Source: Punica granatum (Eukaryota > Streptophyta > Magnoliopsida > Myrtales > Lythraceae). Taken from it: a DNA stretch of 64,000 nucleotides. The stretch is from the NCBI RefSeq assembly GCF_007655135.1, contig NC_045134.1:22654568-22718567 (forward strand), given 5' to 3'. Every line of letters starts with the position of its first letter. Positions within the stretch are counted from its first letter, which is position 1. Shown here one piece after another: positions 37,786 to 50,463 of this stretch. The notes beneath the pieces are model-generated. The model was not told the origin of the DNA. It worked only from the letters and a program-made list of their open reading frames with translations, and did no database searches. The position numbers were made by a program, and so were the translations under genes.

Positions 37786-40700
37786 GGACTCTTCCAGATT
37801 GCTACATCAACAATTTAGCAAAATTTCATGCTTCTAATAAGATATGTTAATTAATCGTCTTGGTTCGGAGCTGAGAAGGTGGCTTCACATGCTGTTGTCT
37901 AATTTAGTCCTCGACCACATCCGAAAGCGCGTTCTATTTCGTGGGTAGCTATACGAAATACATATGCTTTAAATTATCGGAATCCTGACATGCGGATTTG
38001 GCATTGTTGATGCAAACTGCAGTGAGGGGGCCGGATCCCATGTAGTACCTCAGAGTCCAATTCTTTAGATCAATAAAGTCTCACTTTTTTTTTTCTTTTT
38101 TTTTTTTAGGACTTTTTCATAAGTAGTGGGTGCCCTTATTTAATTCCAGTTTTGTGCTGCTTTTTGGTTTTCTTTGTTTTGCTTTTTAGTCTTAACTTAC
38201 TTGATGACCTCAATGTATATATGAACTTCTGAATTAGCGTCTTGGAATAAATCTGTGTTTATGTTTGCACTACGGAAGATGTTATGGAGAGTATGACAAT
38301 TTAGTCTGGGTACTGTGAAAGTGTTGTAAAAAGAAATTCTCTTGAACGTGGTAAATTCGGTGTAAACCGTATGCTTAGACCGGGGGAAGGGAATAGGTTG
38401 CGTCTGGAAAAGAAAATTTATAAAAGGTCTAAAGAAAATGAAGTCTTAATAAATTGGATTCAAAAGAAATTTAGCACAAAAAAAAACTAGAAATCCCTTA
38501 TCAATTTTCTATCTGGATGATACATTATGAATAATTTTGGCATAATTACTATATATATATACACAATTAAGATGATGTTATCATTTATAAGACTTGTATC
38601 ATTAAGTTGGTTCCTAGAAAGTCATTTTCCTACATTCCAATTTTGGTTGCATTACATAATTAAAAACTAAGCATATTATTGCAGAAGTCGATATTAACAG
38701 TGCGTCGAAAATCCTAGCAAGCCGAGTACTTATTATATATGTACATGGTGTATAAAATTTTATATTAATACTAGTCGTGGAGACCGTGCGTTGTACTTAA
38801 TAGAATTTAATAAATTTTTTTGAAGAATTTTATAATATAGTATCTTAAACATTTGTGTATGTCAATATACATATCATTATAATTTATATTTCCTTTAATA
38901 TTATTATTTATGAGATTAATAATAACTTTGATCATAGAGATTATGAAAAAAAAAATCTTATTAAAAAAATGAAATTAGTATGTTAGTGTATAAGTTATAA
39001 AATGAGGAAAAAAAAAGAAAAACTCACGTTTTTAAAATTTAAAATTGAAGAGTTCACATCTACCTTCGCAAAATAATAGACAAGTTTGGTCTTTAACATT
39101 GTCAATATTTGTATGGTTTTTTTGATAAATTATATTTGTATGGTGTTATATTGTATTACAAATTGAGCTTTTGAAAAAAAATATTTTTATAATTTTGTTC
39201 TTGGATAAAATTAATGCACCCAAAAGGATAAAATTAATTCATCTTTTATTATTCTTTTCAATTAATACATCGAAGTATATAACTACTATATCTATATATA
39301 TGTATACCATGATGATTAAACTTCCAAGCAGAACTATCAAGCATAATTAAAATAGAGAGACATGATTAATAGAGCATAACCATCTCTCGCTTCTATTGTC
39401 TTCCTCAACAATACATACGGTGAGCAACAAAAATTATTATTATTATATATATATATATATATATTCAATTGGAGTTGGAAAGATAAATAATAATGAACTT
39501 CAATTAATTAATGTTGAGTCAAGAATAAAGGAATTTAATTATGAAATTTGCACACAGAAAATTATAAGCCAATCAATGTATATATATGGCAGAATTAATA
39601 TATATATATATATATATACACGGTTTCATCCAAAAGAAATTAATATATATTTATATATATATTTATATGTAGCATGCAAGTCATTGAGATGCAAATTGAT
39701 TAAATGGTAATCTTGGAACATGCGATGCTAAGCCATGCTACACTAAGATCAAATCAGGTTAACATGGAATGAAAATAATTTTAAAGAATTCCACCAAATA
39801 TGAACCATGGTTCTCGTGCATGAGAGACGTACCTGTGATTTTCTTGTAGTTTTTGCAGGTCGATGGAAGCAGAACGGTAAAATTAGTAAGAAGCAAAAAC
39901 CACAGGAGACTCGGTGATGCAAACCTCCGATCATGAACCTCCAACACACCTCGATTTAAAAGGAATATACTGGATTTATATGTAGAGAATTATGGATATC
40001 TATTACCTAGCTTGGGATTTCCGATATACTTAGTTGATCCATAGAACTTGACACTTTAGGAAGTAAATATGATTTTGTGCAATTGATGACGGTTTGATAA
40101 AGAATTTCAAAATATTTTGTTGATAATTTTATAACCAAATATAATTAATTTTCGAAAATTTTGTTCGGAAGATTTTATTGATAATTTTATAACATAAAAT
40201 AATAAAAATAAAAATTTTAACTCAAAATCTGAGAAATTTTCATTCAGAAACAGAGTGGTCTGAGGCCATTTGGTTGGACCCACCTAGTACCTTGTTTATA
40301 TATATATATATATAAAAGATAACATAGTTATGACTTTTAATTCTATTTATTTTTCAAAATACTAGTGAGGGGGGATGAAGGAAGAGATGATTCGGATATT
40401 AATTAATGGCCGTAACACTGAAGCTTGGTGAATGATTTTAAGCTAAGAATATGATATCATTCTTTGTCTCTTAGCTAAGTTAACATACATTCAAAGGCAA
40501 CTCCAAATTGTGACAAGAGGTGCTTAGCATAATAAAACTGAACAACTTCGCAATTCTTTGATCTTTGCCAGACATCAACTGTAAGACTGAGATACTTTTA
40601 ACCAAAAAACTGGAACAAGAAAGAGACCGAAATGAAAGAATTTTAATCATAAAGGAGAAGATTCGAATATTGATGTAGCTTAAGTTGAGAACATGATATC

Positions 40701-40832
40701 ATTCTTTGCCTCTTAGCTAAGTCACATAATACTCAAAGGCAAACTGATCAGGCAAACTCATATTTTGGACACTAAATTCATCTTCTGAAACTGTTACAGT
40801 CATCATTTTCAACTTTCAGTCAAAAGACCCAA
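37786..40832. other. AT-rich intergenic DNA with TA microsatellites and an upstream direct repeat
   Basis: No gene seen. Runs of TA occur at about 39446-39466, 39598-39618 and 40298-40314. The sequence ATGATATCATTCTTTG(T/C)CTC with flanks appears at about 40450-40500 and again at about 40692-40743, a diverged direct repeat upstream of the NB-LRR relic. The phrase ACTAGTCGTGGAGACCGTGCG at 38770 resembles ends of common plant repeats but no element could be delimited. Confidence 0.5.
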
Positions 40833-42889
40833 ATGGCGGATATCGCGAACAATGTGTTTGGCGCTTGCCTCACGTGCTGGGATCGCACGGCGAATTACCG
40901 GAGGTACATCAAGAGTCTTGGTGACAATTTGACCGCCCTCGAGAGCAAGATGGCAGACCTGCGATGTGCCTATGATAATGTGAACCGACTGGTCTCAACA
41001 GCTGAAAAAGGAGAACGATGGATCCGAACGCCCATCACGGATGGCTGGTTGCAGAGGGTGGAAACCCATAGGAAGGAAGCCGAAGAGATTCTGGTCAAGG
41101 GGAAGGAGATGATGGGAATGACTTGCCTGTGCGGACTCTGTTTCAGCAACTGCCGCTCACGTTACAGGCAGTCGAAGCTTGCCGAGGCAAAGAGAGATGA
41201 TATAGAGACCGAGTTGGACCTAAGCCGTACCTTCAGGGTCAAGGAAGATGTTGCCTACGAGCCTGCTGATTTGATGCTCGAGAGATCTCTCGAGGCTCTC
41301 AGCCGCAAGAGAGATGAATTGCACAATGTCTTTGAGACCGTGAAACAACGAGTTGAGAAGAAGGAAGGTATGCACTTGGTACGAACACCTGAAGTGGGCG
41401 GCTGGTTGGAGCGAGTGCAGCTTCTTCTCGAGAAAGAAGTGAGAAAGATTCTCGAGCAAGGGGCACAGGAAATGGAGAAAGGCTTCCAGGGAGTTGGAGG
41501 GGACTCTCTCTCTCAGTCTCAAAGGTAAGATTCATCTTGCAGTCTGCTTGAATGTATTAGTTTACAACTCATGTCCTCATCTTGAGGATCGGGCTCAAAT
41601 CTTGACTAGGTTGATCCTGCTATGAAAACTGGTCCATTTCATTGCATTTCTAATCTCTTCATCAACAGGAACTCTACATCATATTATCAGCTATCAAAGC
41701 ATGCCGAGGAGAAGCGAGCCACTTTGGAAGAAGAGCTTCGCAACGCCAGAAGTTTCGCAGTTTTCACCTACAAGCCAGATGATCCCCTGTTGGTTGAGAT
41801 ACCTCTCGAGCCGCCAGTGGGCTTAGAGTCCAGCTTTGAGGAGGTATGGCATGGGCGGTGTGGGAAAGACCACCCTCCTAAAGAAAATCCACAATGAATT
41901 CCTGGGAATTCAGAATGATTATGATATTGTTGCTTGGGTTGTGGTGTCCCAACCAACTGATCCTAGAAAAATTCAGGGAGCCATCTGGGAGAAACTGCAT
42001 CTCCTTAGATCTGAATTTGATCGCAAGAGTGAATTGGATAGAGCTAGCAAGATATTGAACATTATGAAGAGAAAGAGTTTTCTGCTCTTTTTGGATGACG
42101 TATGGGAGGAAATAGATCTCTTGAATCTTGGCATTCCTTCTCCCGATCATCAACACAAATCAAAGATCATCTTCACAACCCGATCAGGGGAAGTATGTGA
42201 TCTAATGCGAGCTGAGAGGACAAAGAAGATTGATTGTTTGCCACCAGATAAAGCCCTGAAACTATTCCGAGAGAAGGTGCTTAAGAGAACTCTGGGTTGC
42301 AGGGTGTACGGGTTTGCGGTCACTTATAATCCCGAAGCCATCATTGAGGAGAATTGGAGGAGATAAGCGTGGTCAAGGGAGAATCATACGGTTGCGTCGG
42401 TGAGACTGGGAGAAGTGATGGATCAGGATCTCCTCATACTCTTCCTTCTTCTTATTATCCTGAACTAACTTCAACTTCAAGTTGCCTGGAAAGTCAGAAC
42501 TGCTTCCGTAGCCTCAAAACGATATTCATCATGAATTGTGGAAGGTTAAAAGAAGTGACAGCTGTAATTTATCATGCTCCCAGCCTTACCGACCTCTCAA
42601 TCCTTTACTGTTCCTCAATGCGGGAACTGATAAGTGGGGATGTTGAAGATTCCCACGTGGACAGAACGCTCTCATGCCTCATCCACCTTCAGTTAATAGG
42701 TCTTCCGAAATTGGAGAGCATCTGCAAGAAAGCGCTGCCCTTTCCTTCCCTGAAATTGTTAAAAGGTCTGGAAATGCCCAAAATTATTAAGGCGAATTGA
42801 AGGAGGAGAGAAGTGGTGGGATGGGTTGCGGTGGGATGATCCCGAGACCAAGCAATACTTCTCTACCAAGTTTGTCGGCCATTACCGCC
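40833..42889 (+). pseudogene. CC-NB-LRR disease-resistance gene relic (RPS2/RPS5 class)
   Basis: Exon 1 (40833-41524, donor GTAAGA) and exon 2 (from 41669, acceptor ACAG) encode a coiled-coil region with two similar modules. Each has WIRTPITDGWLQRVE- or LVRTPEVGGWLERVQ-like segments, a YRQSKLAE/YYQLSKHAE segment and a following charged helix. NB-ARC follows: P-loop GMGGVGKTTLLKK, WVVVSQPTD, kinase-2 FLLFLDDVW, RNBS-B SKIIFTTRSGEV. Just before the P-loop (about 41840) the frame shifts, and the short segment expected between the CC region and the P-loop is missing. The NB-ARC stops being recognisable at about 42295, so ARC and most LRRs are deleted. A C-terminal LRR piece (CFRSLKTIFIMNCGRLKEV) runs to about 42770. 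A small deletion there puts the usual C-terminal end (WWDGLRWDDPETKQYF) out of frame to about 42889. Intact relatives act as intracellular pathogen sensors; this copy cannot encode one. Confidence 0.88.
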
Positions 42890-43500
42890 ATTTAAAAATT
42901 GATTACAGGAAGAAAATATTTTTTAATTCCCTCCATGTATATTATATTGAGAAGCAATTGAATTAACTATTCTAATAATGTAGCATGCGCAACACGCGGG
43001 CATTTATATTTTTAAATTTCGAAGTGAACCATGATATTCGAAAGTCCAATTGGATTTCGCCTAATCTAGTCGAACCGGATCGGTCCACAAAGGAATAAGA
43101 CGTTTACATTTTTAATTTTTAGTTAATATTATTATTATTAGTAATGTCAAAAGACACGAAACTGTCACAACTTGAAATGTCAACTGCATTTTTCTTAAAA
43201 TTCTTAATTATCCAAATGAAATATCAACCCGCTAAATATATTCTAATATTCCCTACATGACCAGCCATAAATATATATATATATAGAAACCACCAATCTT
43301 TCTTCTTCTTCTTCTTCTTCCTTCTTCTTCTTTTTTTTTTTTTCTGGTTCAAAGAAACCACCAATCGTTACAACGATAACTACTGTACAGTTCTCGTAAC
43401 ATCCCAAGAGCAGTTAAACAAAGTCTTCCAGCCCAGATGATGTATAGCGAACCCTTTATATCTTAGCGGTACTCAAGCATGTAATACATCCTCTGGGTTC
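42890..43500. other. AT-rich spacer with a CTT microsatellite
   Basis: No gene. A (CTT)n run at about 43300-43330 is followed by a T run. Confidence 0.5.
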
Positions 43501-43845
43501 GCTATCTCTAAGATATATCATGCTCTCAGCCTTAGCCACCTCGAAATCCTGAGTTGTTCGGCGATGCAGGAACTGATCAGTGGGGATGTTGAAGATTCCC
43601 ATATGGACAGAACGCTCTCATGCCTCATCCAGCTTCAGTTAATAGATCTTCCAAATTTGAAGAGCATCTGCAAGAGAGCGCTGCCCTTTCCTTCGCTGAA
43701 ATTGTTAGAGGTTAAGAGATGCCTAATACTGGAGAAGCTCCCACTGGGTAACAACAGCAGAGTCAGTGCAAGACAATTGAGCCGAATTGAAGGAGAAGGG
43801 TTTTGGTGGGATGGGTTTTCGTCAGCTGTCAAGTTCTCAAGCTAA
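43501..43845 (+). pseudogene. Second C-terminal LRR fragment of a CC-NB-LRR gene
   Basis: The segment repeats the LRR end of the upstream relic: YHALSLSHLEILSCSAM, then LISGDVEDSHMDRTLSCL and KRALPFPSLKLLEVKRC. It keeps a longer terminus (LEKLPLGNNS...RIEGEGFWWDGF) before its stop. There is no NB-ARC nearby, so this is a partial duplicate or the 3' remains of a second gene. Identity to 42590-42765 is high. Confidence 0.82.
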
Positions 43846-45689
43846 ACTATGCTATGTACTCGCATAGCATTAGAAAGGTCCTCGCTATTTGTTAGATCTT
43901 AAGCTGACAGAATCTGTAATGAACTCAAATCGAGCAATTACCTTTCTTCTGTAAACTCGTAAATGCAACTTAGAATAAGCTGTTGTTTGCATTTGATAGA
44001 GCCTCCTTAGTATCGTCAAATCCCCAAGCTAATTTCTGCGGTTATGCATCCTAAGCCCTCGATAGCTGATTGTTCGTTCTGGCAATGCAAAGATCTAAGA
44101 AGCAAGCAAAAACTGTTTCGTTAAATTCCCGACTGAGCTGTATTGGCAAAAACTGTTGCTGCTTTAAGCTTTTCTCTGAGTTGTGTCAGTTTGTTCACCT
44201 CTATAGTCTGTCTCGCTAGTTAGTACGATGCAATGTATCTTTGTATTAAAGGAAGTGGCATCAATATCTGTTCTTTGTGATAATGGAGAGTTCGGCATTG
44301 GAAGTGCAACAAGAATTGTATTGACAGCAACTGCAAACAGTATGAACCAAAAAAAAAAAAACTAGAGAATTTCCAGAACCGAAAAAGGACTTTCTGTGTT
44401 CTTGTTTGTTAAACACTCACTGTTTAAATCATCAGTATTTAAATGTCCGGAATACAAGTTATGAAACAAACTGGAGCACAAGCAACATTTAAATCCACAT
44501 CCAGATTATTCTAAGACTAAGTATTCCAAGAATTTGACTAGATACCGAGACTCTTAAATGAGCATTGGCTTACAGATGATTACTCCCATCTTCCAACGGT
44601 TCGGAAGGTGGTCAAAGGAATCAACAATATGAAAGGAAGGAGGGCGCCAAGGTAATAACATTGGAAACAGGGGGTAGAAGGAAGCAAACTAAAAGGTACA
44701 GTCATAGTGGGGAAGGTCATAGCAAAAAAGGAGATCAGAAGAGGCAATGTGATGGGAGAGGCCTTAAGTGGTCATGGACTGATATGGACCACAAAATGAT
44801 AATGGGAAAATATTCAATGAGTATTACTCATCTATTAAGAACCAATCAAAATGTTGGGATTTTCTTATTAGACCGGATCATTTCGGGGTAAACGAATCAT
44901 TTATGATGAAAATGATGAGCTTTAAGAGAATGATTCGGAGTTCTTCTAGAGTAGAATCATGCAGTACTAGACACGAGATAGATCTCCTTATAAGTGAAAA
45001 TCTGTGGGCCCATTGTGGGGTCAGTTTTCCATTTTTAGGCAATTTCATTGGATGTCACACACCCAAGTGAACAAGTAATACTCACCCAATAATTGCTCAA
45101 TGATAATAGCATTATGATCAAACCTTTGGCCTAACAAGAAAACACTAGAGACCATTGGAAAAAAAAAACCCCATTGAAAAAGAAAAGACTAGAGCCAATC
45201 GACCTATCAACTAGGGTCAACAATATTTGACACGACTCGATAACATGACATGGATAAGACACTAAGTTAAGCGAATTTAGGTTAAGATTAAATGTATTTC
45301 GTATCTAAACTAGTCAAACATGTTTAGACACGATAAATAAACGTGTTTAAACGGGTTCAACCCTTGTAACCCGTTTAGACACAATTAGATCCGTTTATAT
45401 TATGTGTTATCGTGTTAATAAATTCGTTTAACATATTGTATCAATTTATAGAAGAAAGTACAATAAAATCATCTAAATTTGTTTATATAAATCTCTCGTT
45501 TATTATGCTTTTATCATGTCAATCATGTAGTAACATGTAATTAAAGTTAATAGTATCATATCGTGTAGGTATAATACGTACCTAAAGGTAATAGTGTCAT
45601 ATCGTGTAGGTAAGTATACATACACATTTAGACACGCTTAATTAAACAAGTTAAATGAATCATATCCGTGTCAACTCGTAATTAAACGT
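43846..45689. other. Intergenic DNA with a degenerate repeat at about 45230-45680
   Basis: No gene seen. The 45230-45680 stretch is rich in CGTGT/ACACG and GTTTAAACGGGTT-type phrases (near 45335-45390) found in non-coding hAT-like plant repeats. TATCATATCGTGTAGGTA-like phrases occur twice (about 45553 and 45595). Ends were not delimited. Confidence 0.4.
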
Positions 45690-46407
45690 GTATTAACTTC
45701 ATTGCTATCACTCTCTCTCTCAGATAGCTTCCAATTTTCTTCTGTGGTCACATTGACTTTGGACTTGTGCAGAAAGAGAATATTTGCTTTCAGAATATCT
45801 TTGTTTGCTTAACTAACAACTTCACTTCCTGCTGGAAGTGGGCTTTTTCAAAGATGGTGAGCCTAAAGTTGACGGAGAATCTGGAGTTTTAAAGGTAAGT
45901 TCGTAAACTCATCTCCTCGAATGATTTAGCAAACCTTCCTTTATCGGGGTACTGATTTTTGTTTTCTTCCAGCTCCACACGGTCGCTTCAGACGGGAAGG
46001 AAATGACTTGCACACTACGGTGACCATTACACTGGTTAGTAGCCCTAAAATTCCGTCTTCTCGCTTCCCTTTTCCCAGTCCTCTTATTATGCTTTACTTA
46101 TGAAACACTAATTATATTATCAGGTTCAAGCTCTTTTTGGTTTCAAGAAAACGATAAACCACCTCGATGACCATCTTGTGGACATCAGCACAAAGGTAAG
46201 ATGAACTGATTCCTGAAATTGACCATTTTCTAGCTATTGATAAAAAGTGAGGAGTTACTAGCATAATAAAAATACTGAATCCCAATCTTTGGCTCGGTTT
46301 CGTTGTCACCTCAGGGGATTACCAAGCCGAAGGAAGTGAGGAAATTCAAAGGGGAAGGGATGCCGCTGCACTCGAGCACGAAGAAGGGAGATCTGTATGT
46401 CACCTTC
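45690..46407 (+). pseudogene. Degraded duplicate of ERdj3B exons 7-10, left part
   Basis: Collinear with 35529 to about 36249 including introns, so it arose by DNA duplication, not retroposition. Exon 7-like 45835-45894 has lost its acceptor AG (TGCTG). Exon 8-like lacks 16 bases, removed between two CAG triplets, which shifts the frame. Exon 9-like and the start of exon 10-like remain. The copy stops in exon 10 at 46407, where a copia LTR begins. No promoter or first exons are present. Confidence 0.92.
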
Positions 46408-46632
46408 TATTATGAGATGCTTCGAGATATGCTATATCTTCCAAATAGGTCGATAGTATCTCGAGATATGCTTTGTAATATTTTGTTACTGTGATCACCT
46501 AGACTAGGCATCCTTTGATATTTGTCTAGAATTGTTTTTTGTTTCCTCTTATACATTACAGAGGACTTGTATATCTTGTTATTCCTTCTACGTTAATGGA
46601 TAGATTGTTCAATACAATTCTCTATTCTATCA
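46408..46632 (+). repeat. 5' LTR of the copia remnant
   Basis: 225 bases, closely matching 60073-60285. It ends in CA directly before the primer-binding site. It starts with TA rather than TG in both copies. Confidence 0.8.
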
Positions 46633-46648
46633 TGGTATTAGAGCAAGG
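46633..46648 (+). other. Primer-binding site of the copia remnant (initiator tRNA-Met type)
   Basis: TGGTATTAGAGCAAGG is one base from the usual TGGTATCAGAGC plant copia priming site. Confidence 0.75.
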
Positions 46649-46692
46649 TTTTCTCAAAAACCTCTGAGACTCAGAATTCAGTTTTAGATAGG

Positions 46693-46972
46693 ATGATGAG
46701 GAACAAAGACAAATATGAAGACTCTGGGAAAAGGATGCAGACTTCAACAACATTCAAGATTGGAACTTCGGATTCGACAGGACTATAGATTACCTCTTGT
46801 CTTCTCAATGGGGAGAATTATTTGACGTGGTCGAGAGCGATGAGAATCACGCTTACGGCTAAAGGAAAGTTAGGGTTCGTGGAAGGTAAAGTTCCGAAAC
46901 CACTAGTAGGAGACCCGAACCTGGAGAGTTGGGAGATGTGCAACTCCCTCGTATTGGCATGGCTGGGAGCTG
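46693..46972 (+). pseudogene. copia Gag N-terminal fragment
   Basis: In one frame LLNGENYLTWSRAMRITLTA and WEMCNSLVLAWL are the conserved start of copia Gag (UBN2-like). An in-frame TAG precedes the domain, and the frame is cut at about 46972 by unrelated sequence. Confidence 0.8.
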
Positions 46973-49069
46973 GAAGATCTGCTCAGAAGTGATCTAAAAA
47001 GATCTTATGTATCCCGACCTCAGTTACTTGAAATCAGGTAGAAACTCAAGTTAAGATATACAAGTCCTTTTTAGACGTCCGTGTTACATCGGATCGCGCG
47101 TTTTGGGTTTTGAAATATGCAAGTTTTGAAAAGGCCATTAACGTCGTTTCACAATTTGTCGACGCGAGTTATCAGTTAATTCATGCAAGTTTATTAATGC
47201 CAAGTGAAGTTATTCATGTGAACGTCCAGATTAACCCGTTGGTGGGATTACATCTTAAGGATTATTGCCGAATGTGATAAATATGCGGGTTACAGACAAT
47301 CAGACAGATCATAAATTGATCAACTAAATGGAGTCTAAATACCCAAAAAGTCTAATTTAATGAAAACAATTCATGACACAATGACAAAGACGGGTACAGG
47401 AAGGTCGAGGATAATTTGGTCAAAATGACCAAAATACTCTTGGAACCAAAATGGACCCGAAAAAAGTCATTGATACACGAATCTATGCATTTTGCTTGGA
47501 AAACAATATTTCAAAAGGGATTTTAATGCGAGATTCGCGATGATATTGAAATTAGGATTGCACAAAATCCGAGAAATTGATTTCATCGAGGTGAAGAGGC
47601 CGTTCTTGACCCGAATAAGTTCAATGAGTCCTCGGTCTTTTCCTCTTGAGGATAGCCGTGAGCTTCCTTGACCCGTTTCGGGGTTCAAGCGGTCTCTTTA
47701 ACCCGATTTTCGACTAATTCTCGCATGCTCAAATGCTAAACACGATAAATAGCATGGTTGTGTAAAGTCGGTATCGTCATGATCTTGGAAGACACATTTA
47801 AACATACAAACATGCACAAACCCGTTATTTATGGAATTGATAAAACGATACCAACTTCATGGATGCGGGAAAAACACAAAAAAAAAACCCTTAGGAAATG
47901 ACTTAAATCAGGGCAAGGAAGCCGGTTATCCGGGAAGACCAAGAATGGCTCACGGTCACCCCCCTTGAGGAGAGGCCGTGAACTTCCTTGGATATTTTGG
48001 TTCAAGACGGTCTCCTCGACTCTGATCTAAACATTTCCTGACATGCTAGTACGTCAAATAATGATAAGCATACATGATATAACATGAAGAATGCATAAAA
48101 ATGGAATCTTGCAAGTAAATCATGCTTGAAACAACTTATAACTCCCTAATCACAACAAAATTGTAAAAGTCCTAGCTCCTCTAAGTCGGGAATGGTAATA
48201 CCTAGTCCTGGGATGCCGGATGAGACTGTAAAAAGTCGGGTTGGACTACTGGTGGGTTGGGTTTGTGTTGTTTTTGCTTGAACAGACTCGATTGGAAGCT
48301 TCAGACCCGACTGGGTGCTGGACATATCCGACTGTCACCCGGTAAAGAACAAGCGGGTTCAGGTCGTTTCGGCCAGTTTCTGCAATGGTTCACGGTGGTT
48401 CTTGACAACCAAGGGATCCCTCTAGGTGGTGGTGGTGGTCGTTTGGGTCGAAGGGTCTCGGATTGACCCGTATAGCCCTGCAAATATTAGACAAAACAGA
48501 GCACGCCCAGGAACAGATCCAACTGGGCAAGTCTCAGGTCGGACGTCGCAACGGTGGCTCCCGATGGTATTTTGTTGCAAGGTCAATGGCCCACATTAGC
48601 TAAGGGACCTCTGGAGGTGATCGTGGTGGTCGTTTGAAGAAAAAAATGTCGGATCGACCCGATCTACAAGGAAAAAGCAAAGAAAGTCAGAAAATTCGAC
48701 CTAACTGAGCAATCGGAATGAATCTTCTTGCTGGGTTAAAACCAGCGGGTTTTCTCTGAATCTCTCAGCTCCTGGACACTCTTAGGTCGTGTATGGAGGT
48801 GGTTGATGGGTTTTGGCAGCTCAAACCGACCCGTAAGGCTAGGAAACCTGGATTGGAAAATCTGACTCGACTGGACACAAACTCTGTTTGGTTCTGTGCT
48901 AGGTTAGTTCTATGACTTAGAGGCTTCAAACTAAAAATATAACTTCGGAAATGGACTAAGGGGGTCGAAAACATGTGGGATATGAAGTTTTGACAAGTTT
49001 GGATTTAAGTCGAGATGGTTATCACCAAGATTCCGACTTAAGTCTTGTAGGTTTTGCTTGGTTTTTTGG

Positions 49070-49503
49070 TGCTGAAACTTACTGCGGTTTCTTCAAGTGG
49101 TTGAGAGCATTTGAAGAGTAAAAAAGCTTAAGAGAGATGGCTAGAAGGTAAGTGATTAGCTTAATGACTTTAAGGCAATATATAGGCAAAACTTAAGTAC
49201 AATTAAATGAAACAAAGTTTGATTAAGGGCATGCTTAGGGCTTGGGCAGTTTCATTAAGAAAAGAAGAAGATAAAGCTTCTTCCAATGCATTAATGAAGA
49301 AGAGATATGAGCATTGATGAAGATGGAGTATTGAAGTAAATTGTGGGCTTGATATTTTGAATAAGATAAGTTGGCTTAGAGGAAGAAGCCAAGGGAGGTG
49401 GCAGTTTGGGCAAAGGGGAGACTGCTCTAGGGCAGGCTGTGGGTCCCACTGGTTGTGAGGGAAAGTCGAGATGAAGTTCGGATCTCGATTGATCGCGTGT
49501 TTG
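49070..49503. repeat. Direct repeat, copy 1, within the Tat-like LTR
   Basis: It starts GCTGAAACTTACTGCGG and is present again at 50025-50463 with few differences. The copies flank 521 bases of unrelated sequence. Confidence 0.85.
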
Positions 49504-50024
49504 TTTATGGTTTTCTATAGGAAGAGGAGCTCGATTTGGCGCCGAGGTACACTAGATCGGAGAGCAGCAGCGGGTCATTTTCGTTTCCTGAGTAAGCAAA
49601 AGCTTGACGATTCCCTGCCAATTCCATCAATCAAATAGGATTAAGGTTTCATGTTAGAACTCAAAATTGTGCAGATTGAGGTGGGAGTGGACAGAGAGCC
49701 CGACCCGAATGCCAAAACCAGAGGAAACCGATTCGAGTACGCCGAGGGTTCGGTCTACCTCAGTGCCGTGACCCGCGGATTCATAGTAAATTATAGAAGC
49801 AAAATTGATTTTACCATTCAGTTCTTTCACCTCTATTCGCATAAATTCCCCTAGTTGGATTGCTTGTCGTTCAGCCAATCGGTCCATAGACAAAGATATT
49901 ACTGATTTATATACCTAGATTCCAGTCCACGCACCAGCCAAACCGTCCTAGGATGAGACTTCTCCGTGCACATGATCCGGCATCATCTCTTCGAGATTTA
50001 TGATCATTTAGTACTAGAAAATTG
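49504..50024. other. Unassigned 521 bp spacer between the repeat copies
   Basis: It has no counterpart in the large LTRs. An open frame on the minus strand (49893-49654, containing MDRLAERQAIQLGEFMRIE) has no family I recognise. It may be captured host or organellar DNA. Confidence 0.4.
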
Positions 50025-50463
50025 TGCTGAAACTTACTGCGGTTTCTTCAAGTGGTTGAGAGCATTTGAAGAGTAAGAAAGCTTGAGAGAGATGGTTAGA
50101 AGGTAAGTGATTAGCTTAATGACTTTATGGCAATATATAGGCAAAACTTAAGTACAATTAAATGAAACAAAGCTTGATTAAGGGCATGCTTAGGGCTTGG
50201 GCAGTTTCATTAAGAAAAGAAGAAGATAAAGCTTCTTCCAATGCATTAATGAAGAAGAGATATGAGCATTGATGAAGATGGAGTGTTGAAGTGAATTGTG
50301 GGCTTGATATTTTGAATAAGATAATACAAGTTGGCTTGGAGGAAGAAGCCAAGGGAGGTGGCAGTTTGGGCAAAGGGGAGACTGCTCTAGGGCAGGCCGT
50401 GGGTCCCACTGGTCATGAGGGAAAGTCGAGATGAAGTTCGAGTCTCGATTAATCGCGTGTTTG
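50025..50463. repeat. Direct repeat, copy 2, within the Tat-like LTR
   Basis: See 49070-49503. This copy continues into collinear LTR sequence (TTGAGGCTCGTGACTC), so it is the one in place and copy 1 or the spacer is the addition. Confidence 0.85.

Noticed and set aside
49651..49893. Possible captured plastid or host gene in the 521 bp spacer
   Set aside because: The wording suggested an organellar protein at first, but I could not match it to any gene I know, so no identity is claimed.
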